Positions 22,168 through 32,955 of a DNA stretch of 64,000 nt are shown one piece after another. Source of the stretch: Aphrocallistes beatrix (lineage: Eukaryota > Porifera > Hexactinellida > Sceptrulophora > Aphrocallistidae); NCBI GenBank assembly GCA_963281255.1, contig OY725490.1, forward strand, positions 6,076,001 through 6,140,000, written 5' to 3'. The notes beneath the pieces are model-generated. The model ran no database searches. It was not told the DNA's origin and saw only the letters and a list, made by a program, of their open reading frames with translations. The stretch's first letter is position 1; each line of letters starts with the position of its first letter. A program made the position numbers and the translations under genes.

Positions 22168-22560
22168 ATAATCAGTGGCGGCGCTGGGGGGAGCATGGGT
22201 GGGGGGTGCTCAGCATAAAATAAATTTAATGTTATCTGATTAAAAATGCTATGTGATTATTTTGCACTACAATACTATCAAATATACAGGTCAAAGGAAT
22301 ACGTACATGTCAAATAATATTTTTGCTTGTTTAGTCTAGTGCAATCAGATGATTTCCCCCTTTAGTGATGAAGTTATCTATAATAGTATCTGGATCGTCA
22401 GCAATCTTGCTCGTCACATCTAGATTTACATTGATTACTGCAAGATCACTTAGACGACTGCTGCCTATTCAGCTCACAGCCAAGACTTAATTCTCTTCAT
22501 AGCAGAGAATTCCTTCTCAGCAGAACTTGACACTGGCAGTGTTGCAGCAATCTAGGATGT
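22168..22560 (-). pseudogene. hAT transposase C-terminal remnant
   Basis: A hAT-like end CAGTGGCGGCGC at 22168 is followed on the minus strand by decayed transposase: TLPVSSSAEKEFSAMKRIK near 22540-22485, and DLAVINVNLDVTSKI near 22450-22400, with stops and shifts between them. This is the conserved dimerisation region of hAT transposases. The GC-richer stretch 22560-22780 may be more of the same gene but is not recognisable. Confidence 0.6.
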
Positions 22561-22783
22561 TAAACACACGTTTCTGCTGTTGGGTGAACTTAGGAAGTCT
22601 GTGAGACTTCGGTAGGTCATCGCATCTTCTCGCGCCCAGATATGGGACATCATGGCCAGTTCCGTATTCAGCGTCGGTGATTAATAACAGACGCCTTGTC
22701 CAGCTGTTGAGAGTACTCCAGCCAATCCCGCGCAGTATTCCACGCCGACTGGAACTGTCTGCTCTGAATTCTTGAGTTAAAAA

Positions 22784-24412
22784 ATTGATTTGACCTTTGC
22801 GGTTTTATAGTTTTGATGTGTCACTTCCACACAATTGACTTTAAATCGTCCGAATTATCAAATTCCTTTGACTTACCCCCTTGAAATATATTAATTGGTA
22901 ATAGTAAGTCGCCAATTTGCTGTCGAATGGTATATAAAGCTAATCTCTATCTCTTAGGATACTAAAGTTATACAGATATTTTTTTCCGTTTTCTATCATA
23001 CCCTTATTATACCACCCCCCACCCCTTTCTTTCCCAAAATTTTAAAATGTATAACACAAGCTTTTTGATCAATTGTTGAATAGAGCAAGATCCAATAATT
23101 TCATAACCAGTTAATTTAACATGTATAATCTTTTCTTGACTCAATAGCAGACATTTTTCTCTCGAGGTTAGTGTTGAAAGAATTAATTCATGTCTCGCCT
23201 CTTACCCTGTTACTGAAGTCAAAGCTTTAGTAACCAGTTGAATAGTTCTTTCAACAGCGTGTGTATGCCATGGATATCCTGGAATTTCCATAGGAGTACA
23301 CACAATATTAAGTAGTATATATTTTATATATTTAAAATAGTTTTCACTGCCATTTGTCTAATTTGCACGTCACTGTCTGCAAGCATCGATAACATAATAT
23401 TAACATAATATAGCACTAGCTAATAGGTTACTTCGATCTTACATTTCAACGATCCATCATACATCCTACACCTGAATTATCCCGAATTGTCCATTTTATA
23501 GGCAATTATTATGCACAGTTTGGTTTAGAATTAAGAGTAAACCGATATGCACAGATAGACCAAGAAACATGTTCCATGCAATATATTTACTGCGAAAGTG
23601 ACGATTATGAGCAAAAAGTAATTTGTGATGTTCTACAGAAAAATGCATATTTTGTCATCCAGAAAATATTCTGTTATTGATGATTGCAGACAGCGATGTC
23701 CAAATTAGACAAATGGCAGTGAAAACTATTTTAGATATCCGCACCAACAATTCATCATTTGAACTGATAGAAATTCGCCCATTTAAAATTCCTCCATTAA
23801 GGTTCACTGCTGAAACATACGTGAATATGATTGATTGGGAACATCTCTTATCACAGAACCGCCTTTTATCAAACACTTCTCAAAAGAAATACGTACTACT
23901 TAATATTGTGTGTACTCCTATGGAAATTCCAGGATATCCATGGCATACACACGCTGTTGAAAGAACTATTCAACTGGTTACTAAAGCTTTGACTTCAGTA
24001 ACAGGGTAAGAGGCGAGACATGAATTAATTCTTTCAACACTAACCTCGAGAGAAAAATGTCTGCTATTGAGTCAAGAAAAGATTATACATGTTAAATTAA
24101 CTGGTTATGAAATTATTGGATCTTGCTCTATTCAACAATTGATCAAAAAGCTTGTGTTATACATTTTAAAATTTTGGGAAAGAAAGGGGTGGGGGGTGGT
24201 ATAATAAGGGTATGATAGAAAACGGAAAAAATATCTGTATAACTTTAGTATCCTAAGAGATAGAGATTAGCTTTATATACCATTCGACAGCAAATTGGCG
24301 ACTTACTATTACCAATTAATATATTTAAAGGGGGTAAGTCAAAGGAATTTGAAGTCAATTGTGTGGAAGTGACACATCAAAACTATGAAACCGCAAGGGT
24401 CAAATCAATTTT
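22784..24412. mobile_element. long inverted-repeat element with ORF remnant
   Basis: Left arm 22784-23390 is the inverse of the right arm 23680-24412, except for about 150 bp missing on the left. The ends are AAATTGATTTGACC and GGTCAAATCAATTT. The right arm carries the end of an ORF (23440-24009) and the left arm carries its inverted copy, so the structure arose by inverted duplication of a coding element. Confidence 0.65.
23440..24009 (+). pseudogene. transposon-type ORF of unknown function
   Basis: Open from about 23440 (…GNYYAQFGLELRVNRYAQ) with one frameshift near 23655 into a 110-aa frame from the ATG at 23680, ending HTHAVERTIQLVTKALTSVT. The HTxAVER..KLVT pattern occurs in uncharacterised proteins that are repeated in many invertebrate genomes, but I cannot name the family. 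Its 3' half is copied inversely in the left arm of the surrounding element. Confidence 0.45.
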
Positions 24413-24612
24413 TTTTCGGATCTGAATTTCTTATAATCCTCGAAAGGTGTAAAGGCAACTTTTCCCTTAGGTAGAAGTTGATCCGACCATTTGTACATTT
24501 TTTTACCCGGCCTAAGTATATGATAGCATGTTTACAGAAAACTCGGCTATCAGTAGGCAAGAAAGGTAGCACTTAACTTTACCTTTAGCAAGGTGACATC
24601 CTTAGTGCTTTC

Positions 24613-24800
24613 AGCTCACTAAGGTTCTGTGAGAGTGTAGCTCAGATTACATAACAGAAGCAATGTAATTGAAATAAAATGCGAATGACTTGGGCGAGGT
24701 TAGAACCCGTAACCTAAGGCCCTACCCAAGCATGACCCGGGGGAGCAAACGTATGTCTCCCCCAGCACATCGGTCCCCTGCTTCGCCTCCCCTGTGTTCC
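24613..24800 (+). repeat. possible tRNA-derived SINE-like stretch plus HINE end
   Basis: GTGTAGCTCAGATTAC near 24635 resembles a pol III A box, and GAGGTTAGAACCCG near 24697 a B box. The spacing and the missing tRNA pairings argue against a functional tRNA. A lone GC-rich HINE end follows at 24820-24870 (ACAAGCGCGCTTCGC). Confidence 0.3.
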
Positions 24801-25270
24801 AGCCCTGGCTATAATTATTACAAGCGCGCTTCGCTTGCTTGCGCTGCGCGGCTTGCAGACACTGTGTCCGCAGATTTGTGAGCACACGGAAGGAGGGTGC
24901 AGCATTATACGCAGTTCCAAACTCCGATCTGATGCAGTTAGGGTTGCCAGATTTTCAAAAGGTTCCAATGAGAGGGTTCGTGAGTGCCATTCTGATTATT
25001 CACAACGGATAAAGTGGTGGTAGGGGTGATGAGGTCACAAGAGAAACTAAACTACTACCAACTATTCACTAGTACTCATATGTCTAAGTGTGAAGTAATC
25101 CTTGGGTGGCCCATTCCAGGAAAGACCCGACCTACTACGAATACATGCAAGTGATGACTAAGCCTAATCGTTACAGACTCCTACTACGTCCTTATATAGC
25201 AATTCCGCAAATAGTTCAGCATTCAACTGTTTGACTAAATACTGTAACTACGCTCTACACTTTTGTATTA

Positions 25271-26971
25271 ATGGCCGTTAAGGCAGCACTCATCCGTATT
25301 GAGCCTAAGAACGAGATCCGGTTCATCGGACCTTTCAACACGACAGTCTCTACTCAACTCAAACTGACCAACATGACGGAGAACCAGGTTTTCTTCAAAA
25401 TAAAGACGACTTCGCCTCGTTCCTACTGTGTACGCCCTAACGACGGACTGATAGGTCCCATGGAGGTGGGGATTGTCCAAATCATTTTACAACCATTCGA
25501 TTACAATCCTAACGATAAGCAACTGAGTAAGCACAAGTTCATGGTACAGTCGAGATACGCGCCAGAGAATGCCACCACAGCGGACAGTGACAACGCGTTC
25601 AAAGTGGTGACAGAAGAGATGGAGATACACGATGCTCGTCTCAGGAGTGTGTTTGAACTTCCCGCTCAATCAGAGGAGGACAACCCTTTCTCCACGATAG
25701 AACCGTTGCAACATTTTTTCGAGAAGAAAGTCAACCGAAATCCCGTTGAGACCACCGCACAAGAAGACCCTTCCCTCCATTTAGAAATTGATACCATTCG
25801 CAAGCGTAACGCTGCACTAATCATGGAGAACATTGAGCTGAAAAAGAACTCCTCCAGGCCTACCCCCGTCACGTACCCTTCCCTCCGTTTAGAAATTGAT
25901 ACCATTCGCAAGCGTAACGCTGCACTAATCATGGAGAACATTGAGCTGAAAAAGAACTCCTCCAGGCCTACCCTCGTCACGTACCACACACAAGAAGACC
26001 CTTCCCTCCGTTTAGAAATTGATACCATTCGCAAGCGTAACGCTGCACTAATCATGGAGAAAATTGAGCTGAAAAAGAACTCCTCCAGGCCTACCCCCGT
26101 CACGTACCACACACAAGAAGACCCTTCCCTCCGTTTAGAAATTGATACCATTCGCAAGCGTAACGCTGCACTAATCATGGAGAATATTGAGCTGAAAAAG
26201 AACTCCTCCAGGCCTACCCCCGTCACGTACCACACACAAGAAGACCCTTCCCTCCGTTTAGAAATTGATACCATTCGCAAGCGTAACGCTGCGCTAATCA
26301 TGGAGAACATTGAGCTGAAAAAGATTTCCAGGCCTTCCCCCGTCACCTCCCACTCACCTGGTCAGGCGCTGAAAAAAACTTCCACCCTCCTCAACATCCT
26401 GACAGAAGAGATGGAGATGCACGATGCTCGTCTCAAGTGTGGGTTTGAACTTCCTGCTCAATCTGAGGACAACCCTTTCTCAACGATCGAACAGTTGCAA
26501 CATTCTTTCGAGAAGAAAGTCAACCTAGATCCCGCTGAGACCACGGCACAAGAAGACCCTTCCCTCCGTTTAGAAATTGATACCATTCGCAAGCGTAACG
26601 CTGCGCTAATCCTGGAGAACATTGAGCTGAAAAAGATCTCCTCCAGGCCTTCCCCCGTGACATCCCACTCACCTGGTCAGGCGCTGAAAAAAACTTCCGC
26701 CCTCCTCAACATCCTGACAGAAGAGATGGAGATGCTCGATTCTTGTCTCAAGTGTGGGCTTGAACTTCCTGCTCAATCTGAGGACAACCCTTTCTCAACG
26801 ATCGAACAGTTGCAACATTCTTTCGAGAAGAAAGTCAACCTAGATCCCGCTGAGACGACCACACAAGAAGACCCTCCCCTCCATTTAGAAGAAGAAACAA
26901 TTCGCAAGCTCAACATCCTGCTGGCCCTCATTGTCTCAGTCCTCGGCAGGATAATCGGCAAGCCTTCCTAG
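25271..26971 (+). CDS. VAP-like MSP-domain protein with expanded coiled-coil repeats
   Basis: 566-aa intact ORF from an ATG. Residues about 8-115 form an MSP domain with strong VAP signatures (RSYCVRPNDG, LQPFDYNPN, KHKFMVQS). VAPs are ER tail-anchored tethers whose MSP domain binds FFAT motifs. The middle consists of near-identical units of 41 residues with the core LEIDTIRKRNAALIMENIEL, five in tandem, then a larger duplicated module containing a sixth. The C-terminus (LNILLALIVSVLGRIIG) is a hydrophobic tail anchor like that of VAP. The layout MSP, coiled coil, tail anchor is complete. The length is roughly double that of typical VAPs owing to the repeats. It is intronless, so it may be a retrocopy that later expanded. 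Confidence 0.88.
   Translation: MAVKAALIRIEPKNEIRFIGPFNTTVSTQLKLTNMTENQVFFKIKTTSPRSYCVRPNDGLIGPMEVGIVQIILQPFDYNPNDKQLSKHKFMVQSRYAPENATTADSDNAFKVVTEEMEIHDARLRSVFELPAQSEEDNPFSTIEPLQHFFEKKVNRNPVETTAQEDPSLHLEIDTIRKRNAALIMENIELKKNSSRPTPVTYPSLRLEIDTIRKRNAALIMENIELKKNSSRPTLVTYHTQEDPSLRLEIDTIRKRNAALIMEKIELKKNSSRPTPVTYHTQEDPSLRLEIDTIRKRNAALIMENIELKKNSSRPTPVTYHTQEDPSLRLEIDTIRKRNAALIMENIELKKISRPSPVTSHSPGQALKKTSTLLNILTEEMEMHDARLKCGFELPAQSEDNPFSTIEQLQHSFEKKVNLDPAETTAQEDPSLRLEIDTIRKRNAALILENIELKKISSRPSPVTSHSPGQALKKTSALLNILTEEMEMLDSCLKCGLELPAQSEDNPFSTIEQLQHSFEKKVNLDPAETTTQEDPPLHLEEETIRKLNILLALIVSVLGRIIGKPS
25766..26365 (+). repeat. 41-codon tandem repeats in the VAP-like gene
   Basis: Five direct repeats of about 123 bp, nearly identical at DNA level, all in frame. 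The second lacks the codons for the YHTQEDP-type linker. A sixth unit sits at about 26545-26660 and a degenerate seventh at about 26865. The low divergence implies recent expansion by unequal exchange or slippage. Confidence 0.85.
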
Positions 26972-27448
26972 CCACACCTGCGTTCAGGTGGAGGAGGATT
27001 GCATTTTTCTAGACTGGCAATGAATTCAATGTGTGTTGGGATATCTATATAGTAGTACAGTAGTGCTGTGGAATTCGCATATTCTCTCTTGTTTATTTTC
27101 TATGCTCTATTGTAAGTATTATTTACTATAATTCTGTGTTAGATGTAAGGTAATGCAGTGTATTGTTTTTCTATTTTATGATTATTCAATTAGAATCGTT
27201 TGTCTCTAATTTTTTGTGACAAATAACCAGTGAATCCGTTTTTGATTTGATCTGGTGGCGTCAGGATTTTTCAGAAATTTTCTTCATTCCACATTCAGTT
27301 TGTCACATTAAATGATATTTAAGGATGAAACATCGATAAATCTTGTCAAAATGTAGGGTTTTGTATTATGTCATTTTTTAGTGTCCCACTTGACTATCAA
27401 CATTGATTTTATATATTTGCGTTTTACCAAAGTCCTTAGAACGAGTTG
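26972..27448. other. 3' flank of the VAP-like gene
   Basis: AT-rich non-coding sequence with no recognisable repeat or gene. Confidence 0.4.
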
Positions 27449-27955
27449 ACTGAATAAGGCCGAATTTTCAAACTGGAATAAGGCCGAATTATATTCATGA
27501 CTGGAATAAGGCCGAATTATATTCAAGACTGGAATAAGGCCGCATTTTCACAACTGGATGAGTCGAGTGATATGTGCGTAATACTGAAATAAATAAGTTG
27601 CAAACAAGTTGTGTATACATTTTGCTTAAAAACACCTCACCAGGCGAATTTTCAAAATATTCCATGCCAAAACCCCTTAAAATCTCCCTGTTTCCCAACA
27701 AACCAATTGATGCTCCCAACGACCCTCCATTCTTCAGTTCACAAATTAAAAACCATTCTTCCTCTGATCCAAAATGAAAATTCGACCTTATTCCAGTTTT
27801 GAAAATTCGGCCTTATTCCAGTGTTGAATATTCGGCCTTATTCCAGTCATAAATTTAATTCGGCCTTATTCCGGATTGACAATTCGGCCTTAATCCAGTA
27901 TAGAAACTTATTCGGCCTTATTCCAATTTTTGCAATTCGGCCTTATTCAGCTTTC
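27449..27955. mobile_element. element with GGAATAAGGCCGAATT subterminal repeats
   Basis: Outer ends CTGAATAAGGCCGAATT and its complement. Inside each end are further copies of GGAATAAGGCCGAATT, about three more on the left and five on the right, inverted between sides. The interior of about 230 bp has no convincing gene. Repeated subterminal motifs suggest transposase-binding sites of a non-autonomous DNA transposon. No target duplication was found. Confidence 0.6.
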
Positions 27956-28951
27956 CCCTTAGAACAGTATCAGTTTAGGACCTGAGACAACTATTTTTCA
28001 TCATTTATAGACAATACCAAACCTGGGACAGGCTCCGTCACTTAGCCTGGGGACCATTTTTAGTCCGACAAAAGCGGTCAAGAAACTATTTTAACCAAAA
28101 CCAATATTACCAATTTTCAGAGTAAAATAATGCAGTTTAAGAAAATACAAATACAGTTGAAACCGGTTTTTTTACACCGGGTTATCCTTACTAATCGTTT
28201 ATTCTTACCCTTTATAGTGTAAGAAATGACCACTAGCTTACTAACTATTAAAATGTCGATCGAGAGAACTGATAGTGCAGCTCCAGTAAGGGACTGGAAG
28301 GAACGTGAAATGTGAATATCGGAATACATCGGGAAATACTCATTTAATTTTAGAGCATTCCAAGTATGAAATTTGAAATATTACATTGAAATAGCACAAA
28401 ATAAAAATTATTTAAAAGGTATGCGTTATACGTCCTAATTTAGAAATATGATAATGACTTGCATGAATGAATTAAAATAAAGAACAACAGAAAGTGATGT
28501 GAGTGAGGCTTCAAAGCGGTCGAGTGCGAACGAACAAAGGACGCAAAGCGGCAGAGCCCAAAGGATCGTAGTTATTAGAAAATGGAGCTTAGTGATGTTC
28601 AAAAAGGTGTTTAAGAATGTATTTAACGAGATACAAATAAATCTCCAAGTATTAGAGTATAATATAAATATACTTCAATAAAAAGTGGAAAGCAGGGCTG
28701 GTGAGAGAGGGAGATGTTTGGACAAAACCGGAGGCGGAAGTTTATTTTAGAATTTTCACAATTATATAGATAAAGTTATTTATCTCCGACAATTAGTGAC
28801 CACCTTTCCATATTCCACAATAAATTATTGATTATTTCATTGATTGGAACCACATTATGAATTCATAAGCTACTTTAATAATTTATTGATAATTGTTTGA
28901 AATTATATTCTATTTCTTTTGTCATAATCAAGATATTTTGCTACCTACCAC
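27956..28951. other. no gene seen
   Basis: AT-rich. It contains a short GGGGACCATTTTTAGTCCGAC motif near 28047 shared with the A-B spacers, and 28425-28480 matches 56200-56250 (ACGTCCTAATTTAGAAAT). Nothing else is recognisable. Confidence 0.4.
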
Positions 28952-29241
28952 CATAGGCGTCGTAAACTTTATTTCCTACCATTGGACTGCCCGGCCACAA
29001 TAATTCAGGGCCGTTCAGTCAGTTAATCGGGCCGTATCTTCAGCTGATCCAGCGTTACCGTCAGCCAAATGGGCCGTGAACCCTTGATCTACATGAGGAA
29101 TTAGTAACAGCTAATTACCAGTACATAATAGCACTAAGCTTTTTACCGGGTAGTACCCGGTCTTTTTACCGGGTAGCTCCCGGCATTCACTCTGGGCCGC
29201 CCGGGCATTGCCGGGTAACCGGGTAGGTTACGACGCCTATG
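28952..29241. mobile_element. hAT-type MITE with 8-bp target duplication
   Basis: 290 bp with ends CATAGGCGTCGTAA and TTACGACGCCTATG, flanked by the perfect duplication CCTACCAC (28944-28951, 29242-29249). The GC-rich interior contains several ACCGGGTA/TACCCGGT palindromes. No ORF. Confidence 0.82.
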
Positions 29242-29493
29242 CCTACCACCTACTGAAATTCATCAAAGCTTATTGAAATAGTTTTGGATAAGATTATCAC
29301 TGATGCGATTGATATTGTTGTGTGTAAAGGAGTATCAGAGGACAGAGAAAATACTGCTATTTGTTAATTTGCAGTGAGTGCTGGGCCTCAACCCAAACAA
29401 TTATAGTCTTCCAGATGCCACAGGCCTTTTCCATTCTCTGTGCTTCTGAAAAGACTACTGACGACATAAGGTGAATGTAAAACAGAGATTGGC

Positions 29494-30105
29494 TTGTTTA
29501 CAGTCAATGCAAGAATGTTTTGTTTTGTTTTCCATGCAGATTATTGCTACATACATATACTAGTACATATAGGCCCTTCTAATAAGCCAACTCTTTCATT
29601 TTTAACATCTGTGAATGGATGCGTTCCTTTTTCAAAATTGAAAATATTATTTGATCAAATCCCTGATCATCAAAATAGTCAAATCACTAGCGGTGTTATT
29701 TGGAATGGCAAAAGCCTACAATTGATATGCCATCTTAATACAGACATCACCACAGCAATATCAAAAGGCAGGGAACCATTGCAAAGAGTCATCGATGCTG
29801 TTTTGCTTTTAGGTGAAAGAGGTCTTTTCTTCAGGAAAATACAAATGTTCTTGGCGATGTTTATAGTCGCAATTTCTTAGGAAAAATAGAACTTCTATCT
29901 CATTATGATCCAGTTCTTCGTGAACATGTTACAAAATTACAAGAATCTCAAAACAGGGGAGGGGGTATGTCTACATGTCCACCACTTAAGGATTTTCAAA
30001 ATGAATTTATCCATTTATGCGACGACAAAGTTCGCCGTTACATCCCAGATGAACGAAATAATCAAAATACTTTTCTATCATGGTACACGCGACTAAAAAT
30101 GTTTC
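29494..30105 (+). pseudogene. hAT (DUF4371-type) transposase, N-terminal half
   Basis: Two frames cover a transposase N-terminal region. The first (to 29880) contains LLGERGLFF. After a shift, the second (about 29845-30105) contains NFLGKIELLSHYDPVLREHV, the hallmark of the DUF4371 region of ZMYM/TTF-type hAT transposases. The C-terminal half is absent here. A matching type of C-terminal half is at 41490-41950, in the other duplicated unit. Confidence 0.72.
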
Positions 30106-30492
30106 GTAGCTCGAGCTTCACTTCGTTTCACTTTTATTGATGGCTTTGTTAAACTAATTCAGAAATCAATACAGTGATATTATCATTTCTAATAGAAAAT
30201 GAAATTCTATTTTAAGATTGCAGGGGCCAGGGCTATGATAATACAAGCAATACTCGTATGTCAGGAAGGTCGAATGGAGTTCTAAACATTTTAAAGGAAT
30301 AAATTTCTTTATCTATTTTCTCACCTTGTGGATGTCATAGTCTAAACTTATGTTGTGTCAGATCAGCTGTATTTTGTAAGGATGCGGCAACATTTTTTGG
30401 AAAAATTAAAACTACGTATTTACAGCATATTCCAATCTAGTCCAAAAATTATCGTTTATATTATTGGAGTTTCGCTCCATGGTCAATCTCAT

Positions 30493-30960
30493 ACGAGGGG
30501 GACTGAGAGAATTAAAACTGTCTCCCTTGTAAGACACATTTACCAGGAATCACCTTAGCTCTAAATAAATTACTCGAGCATAATCTAACTGCATAAAAAA
30601 GCAGAAATATATTTTGCAATAAACTATGTTTCATCTTACGAATGTGTGTTCATGTCTACAATATGGTACAAGGTTTTGCAGGCTAGATAGGAACGAAAAA
30701 GAGTAATTGAGTCTCGGAATGCAAATATATATTTTGAATCAGAAATTTAGATGATCTTATGATGAACTAAAAACGCTAAGAGAAAATTGGCCTTCTATTT
30801 TAGAGGAAGTAAAGCATGTGGCCAAAGCTCTAAATATCAATTACCATTGCTGCGCGATGGTAGATATTTAGAGCTTTGGCAACAGCGCACTTGAATACAT
30901 CAACATGGAATCTGCGCTTAATAATTGTATATTATTAAACATTAATTTTCATTATTAATA
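30493..30960. repeat. segment duplicated at 41013-41475
   Basis: About 465 bp, nearly identical to 41013-41475, beginning TACGAGGGGGACTGAGAG. It includes a hairpin GCCAAAGCTCTAAATATC…GATATTTAGAGCTTTGGC (about 30820-30884). It belongs to the duplicated blocks that lie downstream of A3 and A4. Confidence 0.75.
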
Positions 30961-30964
30961 ATTA

Positions 30965-31181
30965 CAAGTGCGCTTCGCTTGCTTTGGCTGCGCGGCTGGC
31001 GGACACTCTGTGTCCGGGAGCCCTTTGGGCGCCTGGGGTCACATTGATTAACTATAAGGGAGATAACATCTCTAAATACGTCTGTCCTACTGTAGAGATC
31101 GATATCGTACGAATAATCACCAAATTTGTTAATTTTTAAAATTTTTGATGTATAATGATGACATAACAGAGTGATATATTC
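30965..31181 (+). mobile_element. HINE-like fragment
   Basis: GC-rich end (ACAAGTGCGCTTCGC) through GGGAGATAAC and the GATATCG part, ending in the core near 31181, about 50 bp before the foldback element at 31232. Confidence 0.65.
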
Positions 31182-31231
31182 TAACTATTCTAAACAGTAA
31201 ATACAATTCACTGCACTAAATAATCTTTGAG

Positions 31232-32288
31232 CATAGCCTACTATATATAAGGCCTCAGAGTAACTTGCGGATTTGGGACTGGATGCGGTAAAAGATGGTT
31301 GAACTAATACATGAGCTGCCCATAAATCATTAACAAGGCACAATAGAGCTTAGGAATGTATTACCAGCATATATAAATATGGTGTCAAAGTACCCATATC
31401 CGTTGTTAAAATTTAGATTAGTCACCATATGGTTGCGCAATAGGGTATATTTGTAACAAATTTTGTGATTTCCAGAGGTCGTATAAGGGCACTTCTAAGT
31501 GTTTTTATTATAAAACCTTTTGCATAGAACTGAGATGTGAATGGGTTAATACGAAGTTTTTTTATGGAATGTTGCTACATTCCAGTATTGCTATGGAAAC
31601 GTGTTTGGGTTCATATCTTGAAAACCGCGATAGCTAGACATTCAAATGTGATTCCATTTGATAGCCAATAGACTATTTCCTATTAAGTGATAATATAATT
31701 TATTTGTCTAAATTCAATGCTTTACGAGTTATTAGATAATGTATCATATTGGTCACATTTGCTAATTTGTCGAATATCTCGTAAACCATTTAATTTAGAC
31801 GTGAATTTAGACGTGAATTTATTTAACGTTAATTTAGACGTGAAGTAATATATTCGCTATCAAATGGAATCACATTTGAATGTCTAGCAATCGCGGCTTT
31901 CAAGATATAACCCCAACTGACCAAAACACGTTTCCATAGCAATACTGGAATGTAGCAACATTCCATAAAAAACTTTGTATTAACCCATTCACATCTCAGT
32001 TCTATGCGAAAAGTTTTATAATAAAAACACTTAGAAGTGCCCTTAAACGACCTCTGAAAATCACCAAATTTGTTACAAATATACCCTATTGCGCAACCAT
32101 ATGGTGACTAATCTAAATTTTTACAACGGATATGGGTACTTCGACACCATATTTATATATGCTGGTAGTACATTCCCAAGCTCTATTGTGCTTTGTTAAT
32201 GATTTATGGCAGCTCATGTATTAGTTCAACCATCTTCTACCGCATCCCTAGTCAAGTTACTCTGAAGCCTTATGTACAGTAGGCTATG
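31232..32288. mobile_element. foldback element, copy 2
   Basis: 1,057 bp, the same family as copy 1: two inverted arms meeting near 31750, ends CATAGCCTACTATATATAAG and its complement. Perfect 7-bp target duplication CTTTGAG (31225-31231, 32289-32295). No coding sequence. Confidence 0.85.
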
Positions 32289-32329
32289 CTTTGAGGAATT
32301 TTCAAATATAACTGAATCAAGATTAAATT

Positions 32330-32900
32330 TCAAACTGTTCCAAATACTAATAGCAATCGATCAAATATAAGAAATAATTTTGATATGCAGCTGAGGGTCC
32401 AAGACCCCATCGCGAGAGATTCTCACACATGAGTGACCTCAGAGTATAAAACCTGGCGCTCGCAATTAATAGATTCTTTCGCATCGATTAAAGCCCGCAA
32501 AGACTTCTAAGCTTTAACGTTGGCTAATTACTCCACTAACTGTAATTAAACTAAAAGCATAATTAACTGTTTTTAATCATTTTTCCTGGGTTATTAACCC
32601 TGGAACAACCTGGGATATTGAAAGTGAAATTGAAAATGAATTGAAGTGAACTGAAAGTGAAAATGAATCCTATTTATACTTTTCAAGCTAAGTTGTTCCA
32701 GGGTTTTAAGGGTTTAAGAATGTGAAGGAGGTCATAATTCCTCTCGCCAGCACTGGTAGAAAGCATTTAAATACAAGAGGAAATCAATTAATATCACAAT
32801 ATTGCAGACAAGGCAATATCAAAATTATCTTAGAGTTAATTCGTAGTCTAACAAATACTAAATGGATGTGGGATACAAACTACAGAGGACTAAAGTGCTT
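32330..32900. repeat. 3' flank of A3, duplicated near A4
   Basis: 32330-32565 matches 41977-42205 (GAGGGTCCAAGACCCCATCG) and the last part matches 42480-42530. A small inverted-repeat insertion, AACCCTGGAACAAC…GTTGTTCCAGGGTT (about 32595-32712), is present here but not in the other copy. Confidence 0.6.
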
Positions 32901-32955
32901 ACTAAGATTGTTAATGAGTATAAGAGTTACAACAAATGTTTCGCATAAAATACTG

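Noticed and set aside
24625..24720. Functional tRNA gene
   Set aside because: Box-like motifs are present, but acceptor and anticodon stems cannot be paired.
25666..26346. Long minus-strand ORF of 226 codons with Met/Ser-rich repeats
   Set aside because: It is antisense to the repeat region of the VAP-like gene. Its length results from the repeats lacking stops in that frame.
25766..26365. Regular direct repeats resembling a CRISPR-like array
   Set aside because: The units are 123 bp, in frame, nearly identical throughout without unique spacers, and encode coiled-coil repeats of the VAP-like protein.
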